A DNA stretch of 64,000 nt from Lentimicrobium saccharophilum (lineage in GTDB: Bacteria > Bacteroidota > Bacteroidia > Bacteroidales > Lentimicrobiaceae), in the NCBI RefSeq assembly GCF_001192835.1, contig NZ_DF968182.1, positions 781,748-845,747 on the forward strand. Reading direction: 5' to 3'. The position numbers and the translations under genes are program-made. Below are positions 18,908-28,837 of this stretch, piece after piece. Position 1 is the stretch's first letter; every line of letters begins with the position of its first letter. The notes below the pieces were generated by a model. That model ran no database searches, had not been told where the DNA came from, and saw nothing but the letters and a program-made list of their open reading frames with translations.

Positions 18908-20479
18908 ATGAAAAAGAACATAATAATTATATCAACACTTCTGATTGCACTGATGTTCTCATCATGCGAGAAGTTTCTGGAATATGAGCCTTACGGCCAG
19001 CCCAATCAGCTGTCGAACATGACAGACGAGCAGGCAATGCAGGCTGTTTATTCACTCTTCTACTGGCAGTATCGTGAGGGAACCATGGGTCGTGGTTTCA
19101 TGTGGTACGAAAACTGCAGCGATAACCTGATTACCGGTCGTACACAGGCTGAGGCCCAGAATATTAAAAATTTCCTTGATAATGGATCAGCATCCCGCGA
19201 TGTACGCGACAACTGGCCCCAGATGTACCAAACCATCAATTATGCAAACCAGTTGATCCGTTCGGCTCCGACGGCCACCAAATTATCCGAAAAAGTTCGC
19301 AACAGTGTGCTTGGACATGCCTATTTTATGCGCGCATTTGCTTACCTGTGGCTGGCTCCCTGGTACGGCGACAATGGTCCCAACGGTGGTATCCCTATCG
19401 TGACTGAGAATACAGGTATTGATGAGATTGACGTTCCCAGGCCGCCCTCAGTATTGGATAATTACGATATGATCATTGAAGATCTGGATAAAGCGGCTGA
19501 ATTATTGCCCTATTTTGATGAAATTCCATCGAATGACTGGGGCCTGATGCACAAAACCGCTGCCTGGTCATTAATGGCCCGCGCTGCCCTTTATGCCGCC
19601 CAATACGACAATTCCTATTATCAGAAAGTAATTGAATATACCGACCGTGTTATCAATACAGGTAAGCATTCGCTCGTTACTAACTATGCCGATGTGTTTA
19701 CCATTGAACAGAACTGGAGCCCTGAGTATATCATGAGTGTTACCAGCACTGAAATCGACGGTTCAAAACTTCCGGGGGTGCTCTTCCAGAATGGCGGTTT
19801 CGGAATTTACAATACCTGGGGATATTTCCAGCCGACGCTGGAACTTTACAATGCATTTGAAGAAGGCGACACCCGTCGAGCAGCAACCATACTTGCCCCG
19901 GGTGAAACCGTTCAGTTTGTCGGAAACGAAATAGTATGGGCAGTAAATCCTGCGTCTGTTTCAAGCCCGTCAGCACTTACTTTCCGTAAGTATCTGGCCC
20001 CTTTCGCTCCGGCTGACGCCGTTGGAACTACGGTCAATCCAAACAGCGACAACGGAACCACTGATCTTAATATTCCGCTTGTAAGGTATTCCGATGTACT
20101 GCTTATGAAAGCAGAGGCCCTTATCTGGACAGGCCAGAATGGCGATGGTCCGCTCAATGAGGTAAGAGTTCGTGCCGGACTTACGCCCAAAACCAATGCA
20201 ACCAAGGCTGACCTGAAAAACGAACGCAGGTGCGAATTTGCATTGGAGTTCGGGGTCTTCCGTCATCTTGACCTGGTTCGCTGGGGAGATGCTCAGGCAG
20301 TTTATGCTCAGCCATTACACGGTTATAAAGTTAACCTCGGCGGGAACGGTATTGAATCACTCGAAGTTATTGAAGTATGGCCGGCCCGTAATTTCAATCC
20401 TTCCATTCACCACGTATTTCCGATTCCTGCCCGCGAAATTGCAAAGAGCACGAATCTTAAACAAAACCTTGGTTATTAA
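18908..20479 (+). CDS. SusD/RagB-family nutrient-binding outer-membrane lipoprotein
   Basis: A 523-residue lipoprotein with lipobox MFSSC (Cys20). It shows SusD features: an N-terminal SusD-like TPR region (LSNMTDEQAMQAVYSLFYWQ, GHAYFMRAFAYLWLAPWYGD), the RYSDVLLMKAEALIWTGQNG helix pair, NERRCEFALEFGVFRHLDLV, and a C-terminal FPIPAREIAKSTNLKQNLGY. SusD proteins form a lid on SusC and bind the glycan at the surface. It starts 13 bp after susC. Because the IS transposase points the other way, polarity of the insertion on susD and the following genes is likely unless the IS supplies an outward promoter. Confidence 0.95.
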   Translation: MKKNIIIISTLLIALMFSSCEKFLEYEPYGQPNQLSNMTDEQAMQAVYSLFYWQYREGTMGRGFMWYENCSDNLITGRTQAEAQNIKNFLDNGSASRDVRDNWPQMYQTINYANQLIRSAPTATKLSEKVRNSVLGHAYFMRAFAYLWLAPWYGDNGPNGGIPIVTENTGIDEIDVPRPPSVLDNYDMIIEDLDKAAELLPYFDEIPSNDWGLMHKTAAWSLMARAALYAAQYDNSYYQKVIEYTDRVINTGKHSLVTNYADVFTIEQNWSPEYIMSVTSTEIDGSKLPGVLFQNGGFGIYNTWGYFQPTLELYNAFEEGDTRRAATILAPGETVQFVGNEIVWAVNPASVSSPSALTFRKYLAPFAPADAVGTTVNPNSDNGTTDLNIPLVRYSDVLLMKAEALIWTGQNGDGPLNEVRVRAGLTPKTNATKADLKNERRCEFALEFGVFRHLDLVRWGDAQAVYAQPLHGYKVNLGGNGIESLEVIEVWPARNFNPSIHHVFPIPAREIAKSTNLKQNLGY

Positions 20480-20493
20480 TATGAGGAGGGAAA

Positions 20494-20533
20494 AGAGAGG
20501 GGTTAATACCTGATGGTTTTAATACCCCTCTCT
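20494..20533 (+). terminator. Stem-loop between susD and the LamG lipoprotein gene
   Basis: AGAGAGGGGT (20494-20503) pairs perfectly with ACCCCTCTCT (20524-20533). There is no T-tract directly after the stem, so it is more likely an mRNA stability or partial-attenuation element than a strong terminator. Confidence 0.5.
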
Positions 20534-20567
20534 TACCAGACTTTTTTAACATTAAAAACGCTGAACA

Positions 20568-21626
20568 ATGAGAAAAATATTCACCTTTTTATTCATTGCC
20601 ATTACCATAGCCTTTTTGGGTTGTACCGATGAGGAAAATAAGGTAGATGGCCGCCTTCTCGGACTTGATATTAAATTCAAGCATACCAGCCCCAGAACCG
20701 GTGAGGTTTTAACCAACGTTTACGAAGATGCTTACCGCGATGGTGACATGGTTCAGATCAGCATTGAATCAAGCTACGAAATTGAAAGGATTGAAGTGGT
20801 AAACGGAACAACCAAAACCGCCCTGACAACCATTGATGTTAACGGCACAACTGCTTCATTCAGTTATCCCGCTGCAGATCTCGAAATACCGTTCGGACAG
20901 CGGGCAGCACTTAAGTTTCATTTCTATTTTAATGATGCCGGGAAAGACGGATTTGATTACCCTTCAATGAAGTCCATCACCTTCAATGCCAACAGCGATA
21001 TCCCTTCCATCGTAAATTTCAAAAAATCTGATGGAAGTGTTGTGGAGCTGAAAACTACAGATTACAACATTGTTGGTTTTGCCGAAGATGAAGTTCATGG
21101 TGTTTATGCAACAACCATTCCTGATGAGATCTCTTATCTGGAAGTCGAGAACTCTTCATTACTCAATTTTGGTGCCAGCCGCAACTTCTCCATCAGTTTC
21201 TGGATTCAGTCAGACCATGATGAAAGTGATCCTGCAATTATGGGAACCCAGGACTGGAACAGTTCAAACAATAAAGGTTGGGTAATTGCATGGCTCAATG
21301 GCCGCATCAGGGCGGTTGCCTGCGATGGCGATGGAAATAAAACCGACCTGCGCACGGCAGAGGAACAATCAATTTTAGGGGCTGACTGGCATTTTGTTAC
21401 CGTTGTTTTCAATCGCACCGCGAATGCCGAGATATGGATTGACGGACAACTGGCTGTTTCTACCGTTATGGTTAACGGCAACATTGACACAGGGCTCCCT
21501 GTGAAAATCAACCAGGACGGAACCGGGACTTACAGCCCGAGGCTGGGTGCAAAATACAGCGATATTTTCTTTTACGACTATGCACTCACAGAAGCACAGA
21601 TACAGGCAATTTTTAACGCCAAATAA
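20568..21626 (+). CDS. Surface lipoprotein with a C-terminal LamG/concanavalin A-like domain
   Basis: A 352-residue lipoprotein (lipobox FLGC, Cys19). The N-terminal half (about 25-160) looks like one or two Ig-like beta domains. The C-terminal half (about 185-350) is a LamG-like jelly roll with FSISFWIQSDHDESDPAIMG, the WHFVTVVFNRT strand and the terminal DIFFYDYALTEAQIQAIFN. Following susCD this is the position of a surface glycan-binding protein. No catalytic residues are evident. Binding to a mannose-containing glycan is inferred from context. Confidence 0.78.
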   Translation: MRKIFTFLFIAITIAFLGCTDEENKVDGRLLGLDIKFKHTSPRTGEVLTNVYEDAYRDGDMVQISIESSYEIERIEVVNGTTKTALTTIDVNGTTASFSYPAADLEIPFGQRAALKFHFYFNDAGKDGFDYPSMKSITFNANSDIPSIVNFKKSDGSVVELKTTDYNIVGFAEDEVHGVYATTIPDEISYLEVENSSLLNFGASRNFSISFWIQSDHDESDPAIMGTQDWNSSNNKGWVIAWLNGRIRAVACDGDGNKTDLRTAEEQSILGADWHFVTVVFNRTANAEIWIDGQLAVSTVMVNGNIDTGLPVKINQDGTGTYSPRLGAKYSDIFFYDYALTEAQIQAIFNAK

Positions 21627-21951
21627 ATGATCTCCTGCTGCAGGATTGAAGTAACGATTCGTTCTGATGCACAATTAATCAACCCATTGATGAATAATAC
21701 TGCTTTTGAAGGCATATATTGAATAAACACGTTTTGGTTGGTTGCGTGTGGTGGCTTGTACACAGTTTTTGCGGGATGTAGTGCCTTTTTCCTGTAGAAA
21801 TGGCGAAAGCGGATAAGGTTGGATGATTGTTGATTCTGACCTTATCCGGTACAAGCATATGGTTCAGCGTACTTTTCCTGATGAATCCGATAATGACCAA
21901 CATTCCGGTTTTAGCATACGAATTTATTAAAACCTTATTAAACCCGCCTTT
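21627..21951. other. Intergenic region before the enzyme part of the PUL
   Basis: No gene, strong hairpin or consensus TAnnTTTG promoter was seen on the coding strand. A separate promoter is likely simply because the gap is 325 bp inside an otherwise tight gene series. Confidence 0.3.
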
Positions 21952-22743
21952 ATGAAAATCAGGAACATATTTATCCTGTTATTACCCGGCATAATCATGA
22001 TGCAGGGAAGTCATTGGCTGCATGCTCAATCGCTTACCCTGCGCGGACATTCGCACAACGATTATGAGCGGGAAAGGCCGTTTTTCTCTGCGTGGGAGAA
22101 CCGGTTGGGTTCGATTGAGGCAGATATCTGGGCGGTGGATTCAGTTTTATATGTTGCGCACGACCGGGAGGAAGTAACTCCCGGGATTACCCTTTGGTCA
22201 TTGTATCTGAATCCGGTCATTGAATTGTATACTGCAAACCACGGAAAAGCATGGAGTGAAGATAACGGTTCATTCCAGTTGCTGATCGACCTTAAAAGCC
22301 CGGTTGTACCAACGCTGGATCTGCTGGTTGAAGTGTTGCTGCCGTATCCTCAGGTTTTTGACAGAGACATAAATCCCGGTGCGGTGGAAATCGTAATCAG
22401 CGGTTCGAGGCCAGCTCCTGATGATTTTAAAAAATATCCGGAGTTCATAAGGTTTGACGGAAATATCGGGGAAACTTACAGCCTGCAACAACTCGAAAGA
22501 ATTTCACTGCTTAGCGCGTCTTTCAGTGATTTCAGCAACTGGAACGGAGAGGGTGCCCTGCCGTTGGCCGACCGCCGGAAACTTCAGCGCATAGTTGATG
22601 AAACACATCAACTGGGTAAGAAAGTCAGATTCTGGGGCGCACCGGATACTGAAAACGCCTGGGCGCAATTTATGGATTTGGGCATCGATTTTATTAATAC
22701 CGATAAACCGGCACAATTTGCTGCTTTTTGTTTCAAAAAATGA
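21952..22743 (+). CDS. GDPD/PI-PLC-like phosphodiesterase, exported
   Basis: A 263-residue protein with a signal peptide (about residues 1-26). It has the pattern of glycerophosphodiester phosphodiesterase/PI-PLC-like TIM barrels: LRGHSHNDYERERPF (catalytic His region), GSIEADIW (Glu/Asp metal ligands), LYVAHDREE (second His) and LLIDLKSP. Family members hydrolyse phosphodiesters to an alcohol and a phosphomonoester. It opens the enzyme part of the PUL, so a phosphodiester on the incoming glycan, such as sugar-phosphate-sugar or a phosphoinositol or phosphoglycerol group, is a reasonable substrate. That is inference. Confidence 0.78.
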   Translation: MKIRNIFILLLPGIIMMQGSHWLHAQSLTLRGHSHNDYERERPFFSAWENRLGSIEADIWAVDSVLYVAHDREEVTPGITLWSLYLNPVIELYTANHGKAWSEDNGSFQLLIDLKSPVVPTLDLLVEVLLPYPQVFDRDINPGAVEIVISGSRPAPDDFKKYPEFIRFDGNIGETYSLQQLERISLLSASFSDFSNWNGEGALPLADRRKLQRIVDETHQLGKKVRFWGAPDTENAWAQFMDLGIDFINTDKPAQFAAFCFKK

Positions 22744-22788
22744 CAGATACGGTGAAAACCCGTATTTTCATAAGCAAAAACAAATTTT

Positions 22789-24447
22789 GTGATCATGACC
22801 TCAAGAAGGAATTTTTTAAGGAACGCTGCCTTGCTGGCAGCCTCGGCGGGGGCTCCCTCCATTGCCATGAAGGCAGCCGGTTTATCAGCCGGGAGCAGTT
22901 CAGATGCGCAAGCACCTGCCGACAGCAATGCCCGGTTCAAGAATACCTATGTTAAGAACGTATTTGTAACCGAAAACGAATTCCGCAATGCGCGTCCATC
23001 CATAACTCCATCTCCCGGGTTCGATATGGCGCGCGAAATTCTGCCCGTGCCTTTCTGGGAAGGGAATCCTGCAGCTGCTGAAATGTATTGGAAAGCATGG
23101 GAAATCGCATTCCGGAATATTAAAGATCCAGCACCGGCGTCCGGTTTTATCAGTTCGTACCTCGACACAGCTTACAACGGCAACATTTTCATGTGGGACT
23201 CGGCCTTTATTACCATGTTCGCACGATATGGAAGCCGGGCATACCCGTTTCAGAAAACTCTGGATAATTTCTATGCCAAACAGCACCCGGATGGATTCAT
23301 TTGCAGGGAAATATGGGGCGATTCGGGTGAAGATTGTTTCCATCGTTACGATCCTACAAGCACAGGACCCAACATTATTCCCTGGAGCGAAATTGAGTAT
23401 TATCATCATTTTGGCGACCTCGACAGAATTCATAAAATATTTCCGGTTTTAGTTGCCTATTACCAATGGTTACGCCTGAACCGGACGTGGCAGGATGGCT
23501 CGTACTGGTCGAGTGGATGGGGCACTGGTATGGATAACCAGCCCAGGGTGCATAAAAACTACAGCCCTATTTTCTCTCACGGGCATATGACCTGGCTCGA
23601 TACCTGCCTGCAGCAGCTGTTTATCGGGAAAATTCTGGTTGACTTTGGTTTTTATACAGAGCGCTGGCAAGAGATTGAAGACATTGAGGACGAAACCAAG
23701 TTCCTGAAAAAATTCATCAAAGAAAAATTGTGGGATCCCAAAACATCCTTTTTCTATGATAAATATGCCGATGGCAGCCGTGGCAACTTCATGGGTATAG
23801 GTGCTTTCTGGGCGTTGTGGACGGATATTCTGGAGAAGCAGGAACTGGATTCTTTTGTAAAGCATCTGGTTAACAAAGATACCTTCAGCCGGCCTCATCC
23901 TGTGGCATCCATGCCGGCAAATCATGAAAAATATCAGTCCGATGGCAGGTACTGGCAAGGCGGGGTTTGGGCGCCCACCAATTATATGATCATCAGCGGA
24001 CTCCGGTCCAAAGGATATCATGATGTTGCTTTTGACATCGCCGGCAGGCACTACAAACAGGTGGCTGAGGTTTTCCGCAAAACCGGTACATTCTGGGAAT
24101 ATTATTCTCCCGAAACTCCGGACCAGGGATTCTTAGCCCGCCCCGATTTTGTGGGCTGGACAGGCCTGGTACCTGTTTCTGTGCTTTTTGAAGGCATTTT
24201 TGGTATCAAAGTAGCGGTAACCAGCAAAACATTGAACTGGGATGTGCATCTGACCGACGCCCATGGAATTGACAGATATCCTTTTGGAAAAGATAACCTG
24301 CTCAATCTGAAGTGCAACGCCAGAAAAAATGCAGGCCATAAACCGCTCATTGAAATTCAGTCGGATACAGAGCTTACCTTGAACTATTCGTGGAAGGGAG
24401 GCAAAGATTCCATGAAAATTGTTCCCGGTACCAATCAAAACTTTTAA
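22789..24447 (+). CDS. MGH1-like glycoside hydrolase (GH63/GH37-type (alpha/alpha)6 barrel), Tat-type signal
   Basis: A 552-residue protein. The start MTSRRNFLRNAALLAASAGA is a Tat-like signal peptide. The body has motifs of the trehalase/GH63-like barrel: NGNIFMWDSAFITMFARYG, LDNFYAKQHPDGFICREIWG, YWSSGWGTGMDN, YWQGGVWAPTNYMIISGL and FWEYYSPETPDQG. These match the MGH1-like hydrolase group, whose characterised relatives act on alpha-linked glucose or mannose derivatives. Paired with GH125 and GH92 it probably removes an alpha-mannosyl or glucosyl unit. Exact CAZy family and bond are uncertain. Confidence 0.78.
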   Translation: MIMTSRRNFLRNAALLAASAGAPSIAMKAAGLSAGSSSDAQAPADSNARFKNTYVKNVFVTENEFRNARPSITPSPGFDMAREILPVPFWEGNPAAAEMYWKAWEIAFRNIKDPAPASGFISSYLDTAYNGNIFMWDSAFITMFARYGSRAYPFQKTLDNFYAKQHPDGFICREIWGDSGEDCFHRYDPTSTGPNIIPWSEIEYYHHFGDLDRIHKIFPVLVAYYQWLRLNRTWQDGSYWSSGWGTGMDNQPRVHKNYSPIFSHGHMTWLDTCLQQLFIGKILVDFGFYTERWQEIEDIEDETKFLKKFIKEKLWDPKTSFFYDKYADGSRGNFMGIGAFWALWTDILEKQELDSFVKHLVNKDTFSRPHPVASMPANHEKYQSDGRYWQGGVWAPTNYMIISGLRSKGYHDVAFDIAGRHYKQVAEVFRKTGTFWEYYSPETPDQGFLARPDFVGWTGLVPVSVLFEGIFGIKVAVTSKTLNWDVHLTDAHGIDRYPFGKDNLLNLKCNARKNAGHKPLIEIQSDTELTLNYSWKGGKDSMKIVPGTNQNF

Positions 24448-24450
24448 GCC

Positions 24451-25878
24451 ATGAAAAGAAGGGATTTTGTGCTTACATCGGCTTTGGGCCTGAGTTACAT
24501 CGGATTGGCGGGTACCCCTCTGAATGTATTTGCAAATCAGGGTTTTGTCGGAATGAGGCCCGCAAGGGAAAAACGCACATACATCAGTAAGGCAGTTGAA
24601 GAAGAGCTTGCTTTGATAAAGAAAGAAATTGCTGACCCGGAGATTGCCTGGTTGTTTGAAAACTGCTACCCGAACACCCTGGATACAACAGTAAGGTTTT
24701 CATTAAAAGGGGAAGAGCCCGACACTTTTATCATCACCGGTGATATTAATGCCATGTGGCTGCGCGATTCAACCGCCCAGGTATGGCCTTACCTGCATCT
24801 GGTGAACAAAGATGAAGCGCTTAAGGAATTATTCAAAGGGCTGATCAACCGCCAGGCCGGTTGCATCATTCTTGATCCTTATGCCAATGCCTTTAATCAT
24901 GGTGCTGAAGGAAGTTATTGGGAAACTGACCTCACCGAGATGAAAAAGGAATTGCACGAACGCAAATGGGAGATTGATTCACTTTGTTACCCGGTGAGGT
25001 TATCCTATCATTACTGGAAAGAAACCGGTGATGCCTCGCCTTTTGGTGAAAAATGGCAGAAAGCGGCAAAACTGATCGTGCAAACCTTTAAAGAGCAGCA
25101 GCGCAAAGATGGCAAAGGTCCTTACAGTTTTATGCGGGTGACCGAACGCGCAACCGATACTGTGCCCGGTCAGGGTTATGGGAATCCGGTGAAGCCGAAC
25201 GGGTTGATATGTTCAACCTTCAGGCCATCGGACGATGCCACCATTTTTCTTTTTCTGATTCCTTCCAACTATTTTGCCCTGGTTTCGCTCAGGCAGTTGG
25301 CCGAGATATCAGTAAATATCCATGGAAATGCTCCGTTTGCTGCTGAATGCAATGCCCTGGCCGATGAAGTGGAAGCGGCACTTAAAGAGTTTGCCATAGT
25401 CAGGCATCATAAACTCGGTGAATTTATTCCTTTTGAGGTGGATGGTTTCGGGAATTATCACCTGATGGACGATGCCAATGTTCCCAGTCTGCTTTCGCTG
25501 CCATACCTCGGTGCACTGAAGAATGATGATCCCCTTTATCAGCAGACCCGCAAGCTTTTACTCAGCGAACATAATCCCTGGTTCAGCAGGGGGAAATATG
25601 CCGAAGGCATTGGCGGCCCGCATGTTGGTGAACATATGATCTGGCCCATGAGTATCATTATGCGGGCCATGACTTCCACTGACAAACAGGAAATCAGGCA
25701 GTGCCTGGGCTGGCTGAAACGCACCCATGCCGATACCGGATTTATGCATGAATCATTTCACAAAGATGACCCGAAGAATTTCACCAGGTCATGGTTTGCA
25801 TGGGCAAATACCTTGTTTGGTGAACTGATTGTCAAAGTACACCAAAATCATCCTGAAATTCTAAAAGAGATTCTGTAA
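24451..25878 (+). CDS. GH125 exo-alpha-1,6-mannosidase, exported
   Basis: A 475-residue protein whose start MKRRDFVLTSALGLSYIGLA resembles a Tat signal. It carries the GH125 (formerly DUF1237) motifs FENCYPNTLDTTV, GDINAMWLRDSTAQVWPYL, LICSTFRPSDDATIFLFLIP and GGPHVGEHMIWPMSIIMRAM. GH125 enzymes are metal-independent, inverting exo-alpha-1,6-mannosidases acting on N-glycans and mannans. It starts 3 bp after the MGH1-like gene and ends 12 bp before GH92, so the three enzymes are certainly co-transcribed. Confidence 0.93.
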   Translation: MKRRDFVLTSALGLSYIGLAGTPLNVFANQGFVGMRPAREKRTYISKAVEEELALIKKEIADPEIAWLFENCYPNTLDTTVRFSLKGEEPDTFIITGDINAMWLRDSTAQVWPYLHLVNKDEALKELFKGLINRQAGCIILDPYANAFNHGAEGSYWETDLTEMKKELHERKWEIDSLCYPVRLSYHYWKETGDASPFGEKWQKAAKLIVQTFKEQQRKDGKGPYSFMRVTERATDTVPGQGYGNPVKPNGLICSTFRPSDDATIFLFLIPSNYFALVSLRQLAEISVNIHGNAPFAAECNALADEVEAALKEFAIVRHHKLGEFIPFEVDGFGNYHLMDDANVPSLLSLPYLGALKNDDPLYQQTRKLLLSEHNPWFSRGKYAEGIGGPHVGEHMIWPMSIIMRAMTSTDKQEIRQCLGWLKRTHADTGFMHESFHKDDPKNFTRSWFAWANTLFGELIVKVHQNHPEILKEIL

Positions 25879-25890
25879 AAACCTGCTGAC

Positions 25891-28821
25891 ATGAAAAAAA
25901 TTCTTGTTTTACTCACATTAACAGTAATTCTTTTTACTTCCTGCTCCAGAAGCAGGCAAAAACCTGCCGATTACGTCAATCCGTTTATAGGAACCGGCTT
26001 TCATGGACATACCTATCCCGGAGCAACCACTCCATTCGGTGCAGTGCAGTTGAGCCCCGATACCAGGCGCGGAAACTGGGATGCCTGTTCAGGATATCAC
26101 TACAGCGACAGCAGCATGTACGGGTTTTCACATACCCATCTGAGTGGAACGGGATGTATTGACCTGGGCGACATACTGTTTCATCCTACCATAAAGGATG
26201 TGGCCCTGAAACCGGAAGGCTATATTTACGATATGCTTCCGTTTTCACACGATAATGAGAAAGCATCTCCCGGATTTTACGAAGTAAGTTTCCCTGAAAC
26301 CGGTATCAAAGCTTCTTTAACTGCTACGCCAAGGGTTGGAATTCATCAGTATACTTTCCCTGAGTCGGCCGGATCAAAGATTATTATTGATCTGGCACAC
26401 AGCCTTGACAATGAAAGAATAGACCATCTGGATCTTAAGGTGGTGAGTGATACTGAGATTGCCGGGGCCAGGCTCACCAGCGGATGGACCCCCAATCAGC
26501 ACATATACTTTGTTGCCAGGTTTTCAAAGCCATTTGGCAATGTAAGGTTGGTTTCGTCGGGTATTGAGATTCAGGACTCCATCAACATCAGCGGTAAAAA
26601 TATTCAGGCCATCATTGGCTTCGAAACCGGAAAAGGCGAAAAAATTGACGTGAATGTCGGCACATCGCTGGTAAGTATTGACAATGCAAGGCTGAATCTT
26701 GAAGCCGAAGCCCCTGATTTCGGCTTTGAAAAATACAGAAAAAAAGCTGAATCCCTTTGGGATGAAGCATTGTCATCAATTCAGGTAGATGGCAGATCCG
26801 AATCTGACAAGGAGATCTTTTACACAGCCATGTATCACACCATGGTGGTGCCCAATCTTGTGAGCGATGTCAACGGAGATTTTCGCACGCACGATATGCA
26901 GATAAAGCGACTGCCGGAAGGCCGGAATATGTACTCAACGCTTTCGCTGTGGGATACTTACCGGACCTGGCATCCGCTGATGACATTGGTTAACAGCAAT
27001 TTGACAACCGATATCGTCCATTCCATGCTTGAAATGTACGAAACCACCGGAGAATTACCGATCTGGCCTTTGGCTTCCGGCGAAACAGGAACCATGATTG
27101 GTTATCACTCGGTTTCTGCAATCTGGGATGCCTGGCAAAAGGGAATCAGGGATTTCGACGGAGAAAAGGCGCTGAATGCGATGGTTGTTTCTTCACAAAA
27201 GCCCAGAAAGGGAGGAAGCCACTACCTTACGCAGGGATGGATTCCTGCAAATATGGAAAAGGAATCGGTTTCATGTCTGCTTGAGTATGCCTATGATGAT
27301 TGGTGTATTGCAATGATGGCCAAAGAGTTGGGTAAGGAGGACATACATAAGGAATATACCCGCCGGGCATATAATTATCTGAATGCTTTCGATGGAAATA
27401 CTGGCTTTTTCAGAGGGAAGCGCTCCGATGGAAACTGGGTTACTCCTTTCAGTCCAGTGGTGGTGAGCCGCGATTATACCGAAGCCACAGCCTGGCAATA
27501 CCGTTTTTATGTACCGCATGATGTTCATGGATTTACCCAGCTATTGGGCGGATATGAGCAGTTTAATGCTGCCCTCGACCAGTTATTCAGCGAGAACACA
27601 AAGTTTATTGCCGAAATACCTGATATTACCGGACTTATCGGGCAATATGCACATGGCAATGAACCGAGCCATCATGTGGCTTTTCTCTATAATTATTCCG
27701 GCGAGCCATGGAAAACCCAGGAAAGGGTGAGATACATCCTTAAAGAATTGTATCAGGCCGCCCCTGAAGGTATTCCGGGTAATGAAGATTGTGGACAGAT
27801 GTCGGCCTGGTACATTATGAGCAGTCTTGGGATTTATCCGGTTTGCCCCGGAAGCGGTGAGTATGCCCTATCTTCACCCCTGTTTGAGAAGGCCAGTATG
27901 AAACTTCATAATGGCAAGACATTGGAAATCAAGGCGAATGATCCTCAAAAGAACGCTTATATCAGCAAGGTTACCTTTAACGGCACTGAAATTACTGCCA
28001 ATTTTATCACTCATGAAATGCTGATGCAGGGCGGAGTGCTGGAATTTACCCTTACCGGCAAACCTGTTAAAACACGTGGAGTAACCGATGCTGATGCGCC
28101 TTATTCGCTTACGGCAAATAATATGGTTTCAACAGTTTATTGCCCCAACGATCTGCACTTGTTTATTGATGAAACCATGCTCGAACTGGGCTGTATCACC
28201 CCCGGTTCGGAGATCAGATTTACGCTGGATGGCTCGGAGCCCATGCAAAATTCAACGTTGTATGCCAATCCTGTTAAACTGACTCAATCTGCGCAGGTGA
28301 GGGCGAGGGCTTTCAGGGAAGGCTATGCTCCCGGCCCTGAGTTTAATGTAAAAGCTACCAAAGCGCTGATGCGCCTGCCCGAAAAGAAATCGGCCACTGA
28401 AAACGGGGTGCGTTTCAAATACTTTGAAGGAAAGTTTAAACGTACAGATGACATGCTGGGAGCCACCGCTCTGAAAAGTGGAATCCTTCCCGAACCATCT
28501 ATTGACGGAGCTGAGGTTGAAGATTCCTTTGGCTTTGAATTTACAGGATACCTTTTTATTCCTGCTGATGGAATTTACGATTTCTATACCGAATCAGACG
28601 ATGGCAGTGTGCTGATGATTGGATCCGAAGTGGTGGTGGATAACGACGGATCACACGGAGCCATCCGGGCAACCGGAAAGATTGCCCTCAGCAAAGGTTA
28701 TCACAGCTTCATACTGCGGTATTTTGAAGATTACGAAGGCAACTCCCTGGAATGGGGCTGGAAAAAGCCCGGCAGTTATGCGATGGAGTTAATTGCCGCA
28801 AAAGACCTGTTTCTGAATTAG
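25891..28821 (+). CDS. GH92 alpha-mannosidase with chitobiase C-terminal-like and PA14 domains
   Basis: A 976-residue lipoprotein (lipobox FTSCS, Cys18). The GH92 body spans about residues 28-730: YVNPFIGTGFHGHTYPGAT at the N-terminus, LWDTYRTWHPLMTLV, the calcium/catalytic segment GNEPSHHVAFLYNYSG and CGQMSAWYIMSSLGIYPVCP. GH92 enzymes are Ca-dependent exo-alpha-mannosidases, most often alpha-1,2. Two accessory modules follow: a CHB_HEX_C-like segment (about 755-820, FTLDGSEPMQNSTLYANPV) and a PA14 domain (about 835-970, with VVDNDGSHG). The same two modules recur in the PHP protein, and PA14 in the second metallophosphoesterase, so all probably target the same glycan. Confidence 0.95.
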   Translation: MKKILVLLTLTVILFTSCSRSRQKPADYVNPFIGTGFHGHTYPGATTPFGAVQLSPDTRRGNWDACSGYHYSDSSMYGFSHTHLSGTGCIDLGDILFHPTIKDVALKPEGYIYDMLPFSHDNEKASPGFYEVSFPETGIKASLTATPRVGIHQYTFPESAGSKIIIDLAHSLDNERIDHLDLKVVSDTEIAGARLTSGWTPNQHIYFVARFSKPFGNVRLVSSGIEIQDSINISGKNIQAIIGFETGKGEKIDVNVGTSLVSIDNARLNLEAEAPDFGFEKYRKKAESLWDEALSSIQVDGRSESDKEIFYTAMYHTMVVPNLVSDVNGDFRTHDMQIKRLPEGRNMYSTLSLWDTYRTWHPLMTLVNSNLTTDIVHSMLEMYETTGELPIWPLASGETGTMIGYHSVSAIWDAWQKGIRDFDGEKALNAMVVSSQKPRKGGSHYLTQGWIPANMEKESVSCLLEYAYDDWCIAMMAKELGKEDIHKEYTRRAYNYLNAFDGNTGFFRGKRSDGNWVTPFSPVVVSRDYTEATAWQYRFYVPHDVHGFTQLLGGYEQFNAALDQLFSENTKFIAEIPDITGLIGQYAHGNEPSHHVAFLYNYSGEPWKTQERVRYILKELYQAAPEGIPGNEDCGQMSAWYIMSSLGIYPVCPGSGEYALSSPLFEKASMKLHNGKTLEIKANDPQKNAYISKVTFNGTEITANFITHEMLMQGGVLEFTLTGKPVKTRGVTDADAPYSLTANNMVSTVYCPNDLHLFIDETMLELGCITPGSEIRFTLDGSEPMQNSTLYANPVKLTQSAQVRARAFREGYAPGPEFNVKATKALMRLPEKKSATENGVRFKYFEGKFKRTDDMLGATALKSGILPEPSIDGAEVEDSFGFEFTGYLFIPADGIYDFYTESDDGSVLMIGSEVVVDNDGSHGAIRATGKIALSKGYHSFILRYFEDYEGNSLEWGWKKPGSYAMELIAAKDLFLN

Positions 28822-28837
28822 TTAAAATTGTTTCTCA

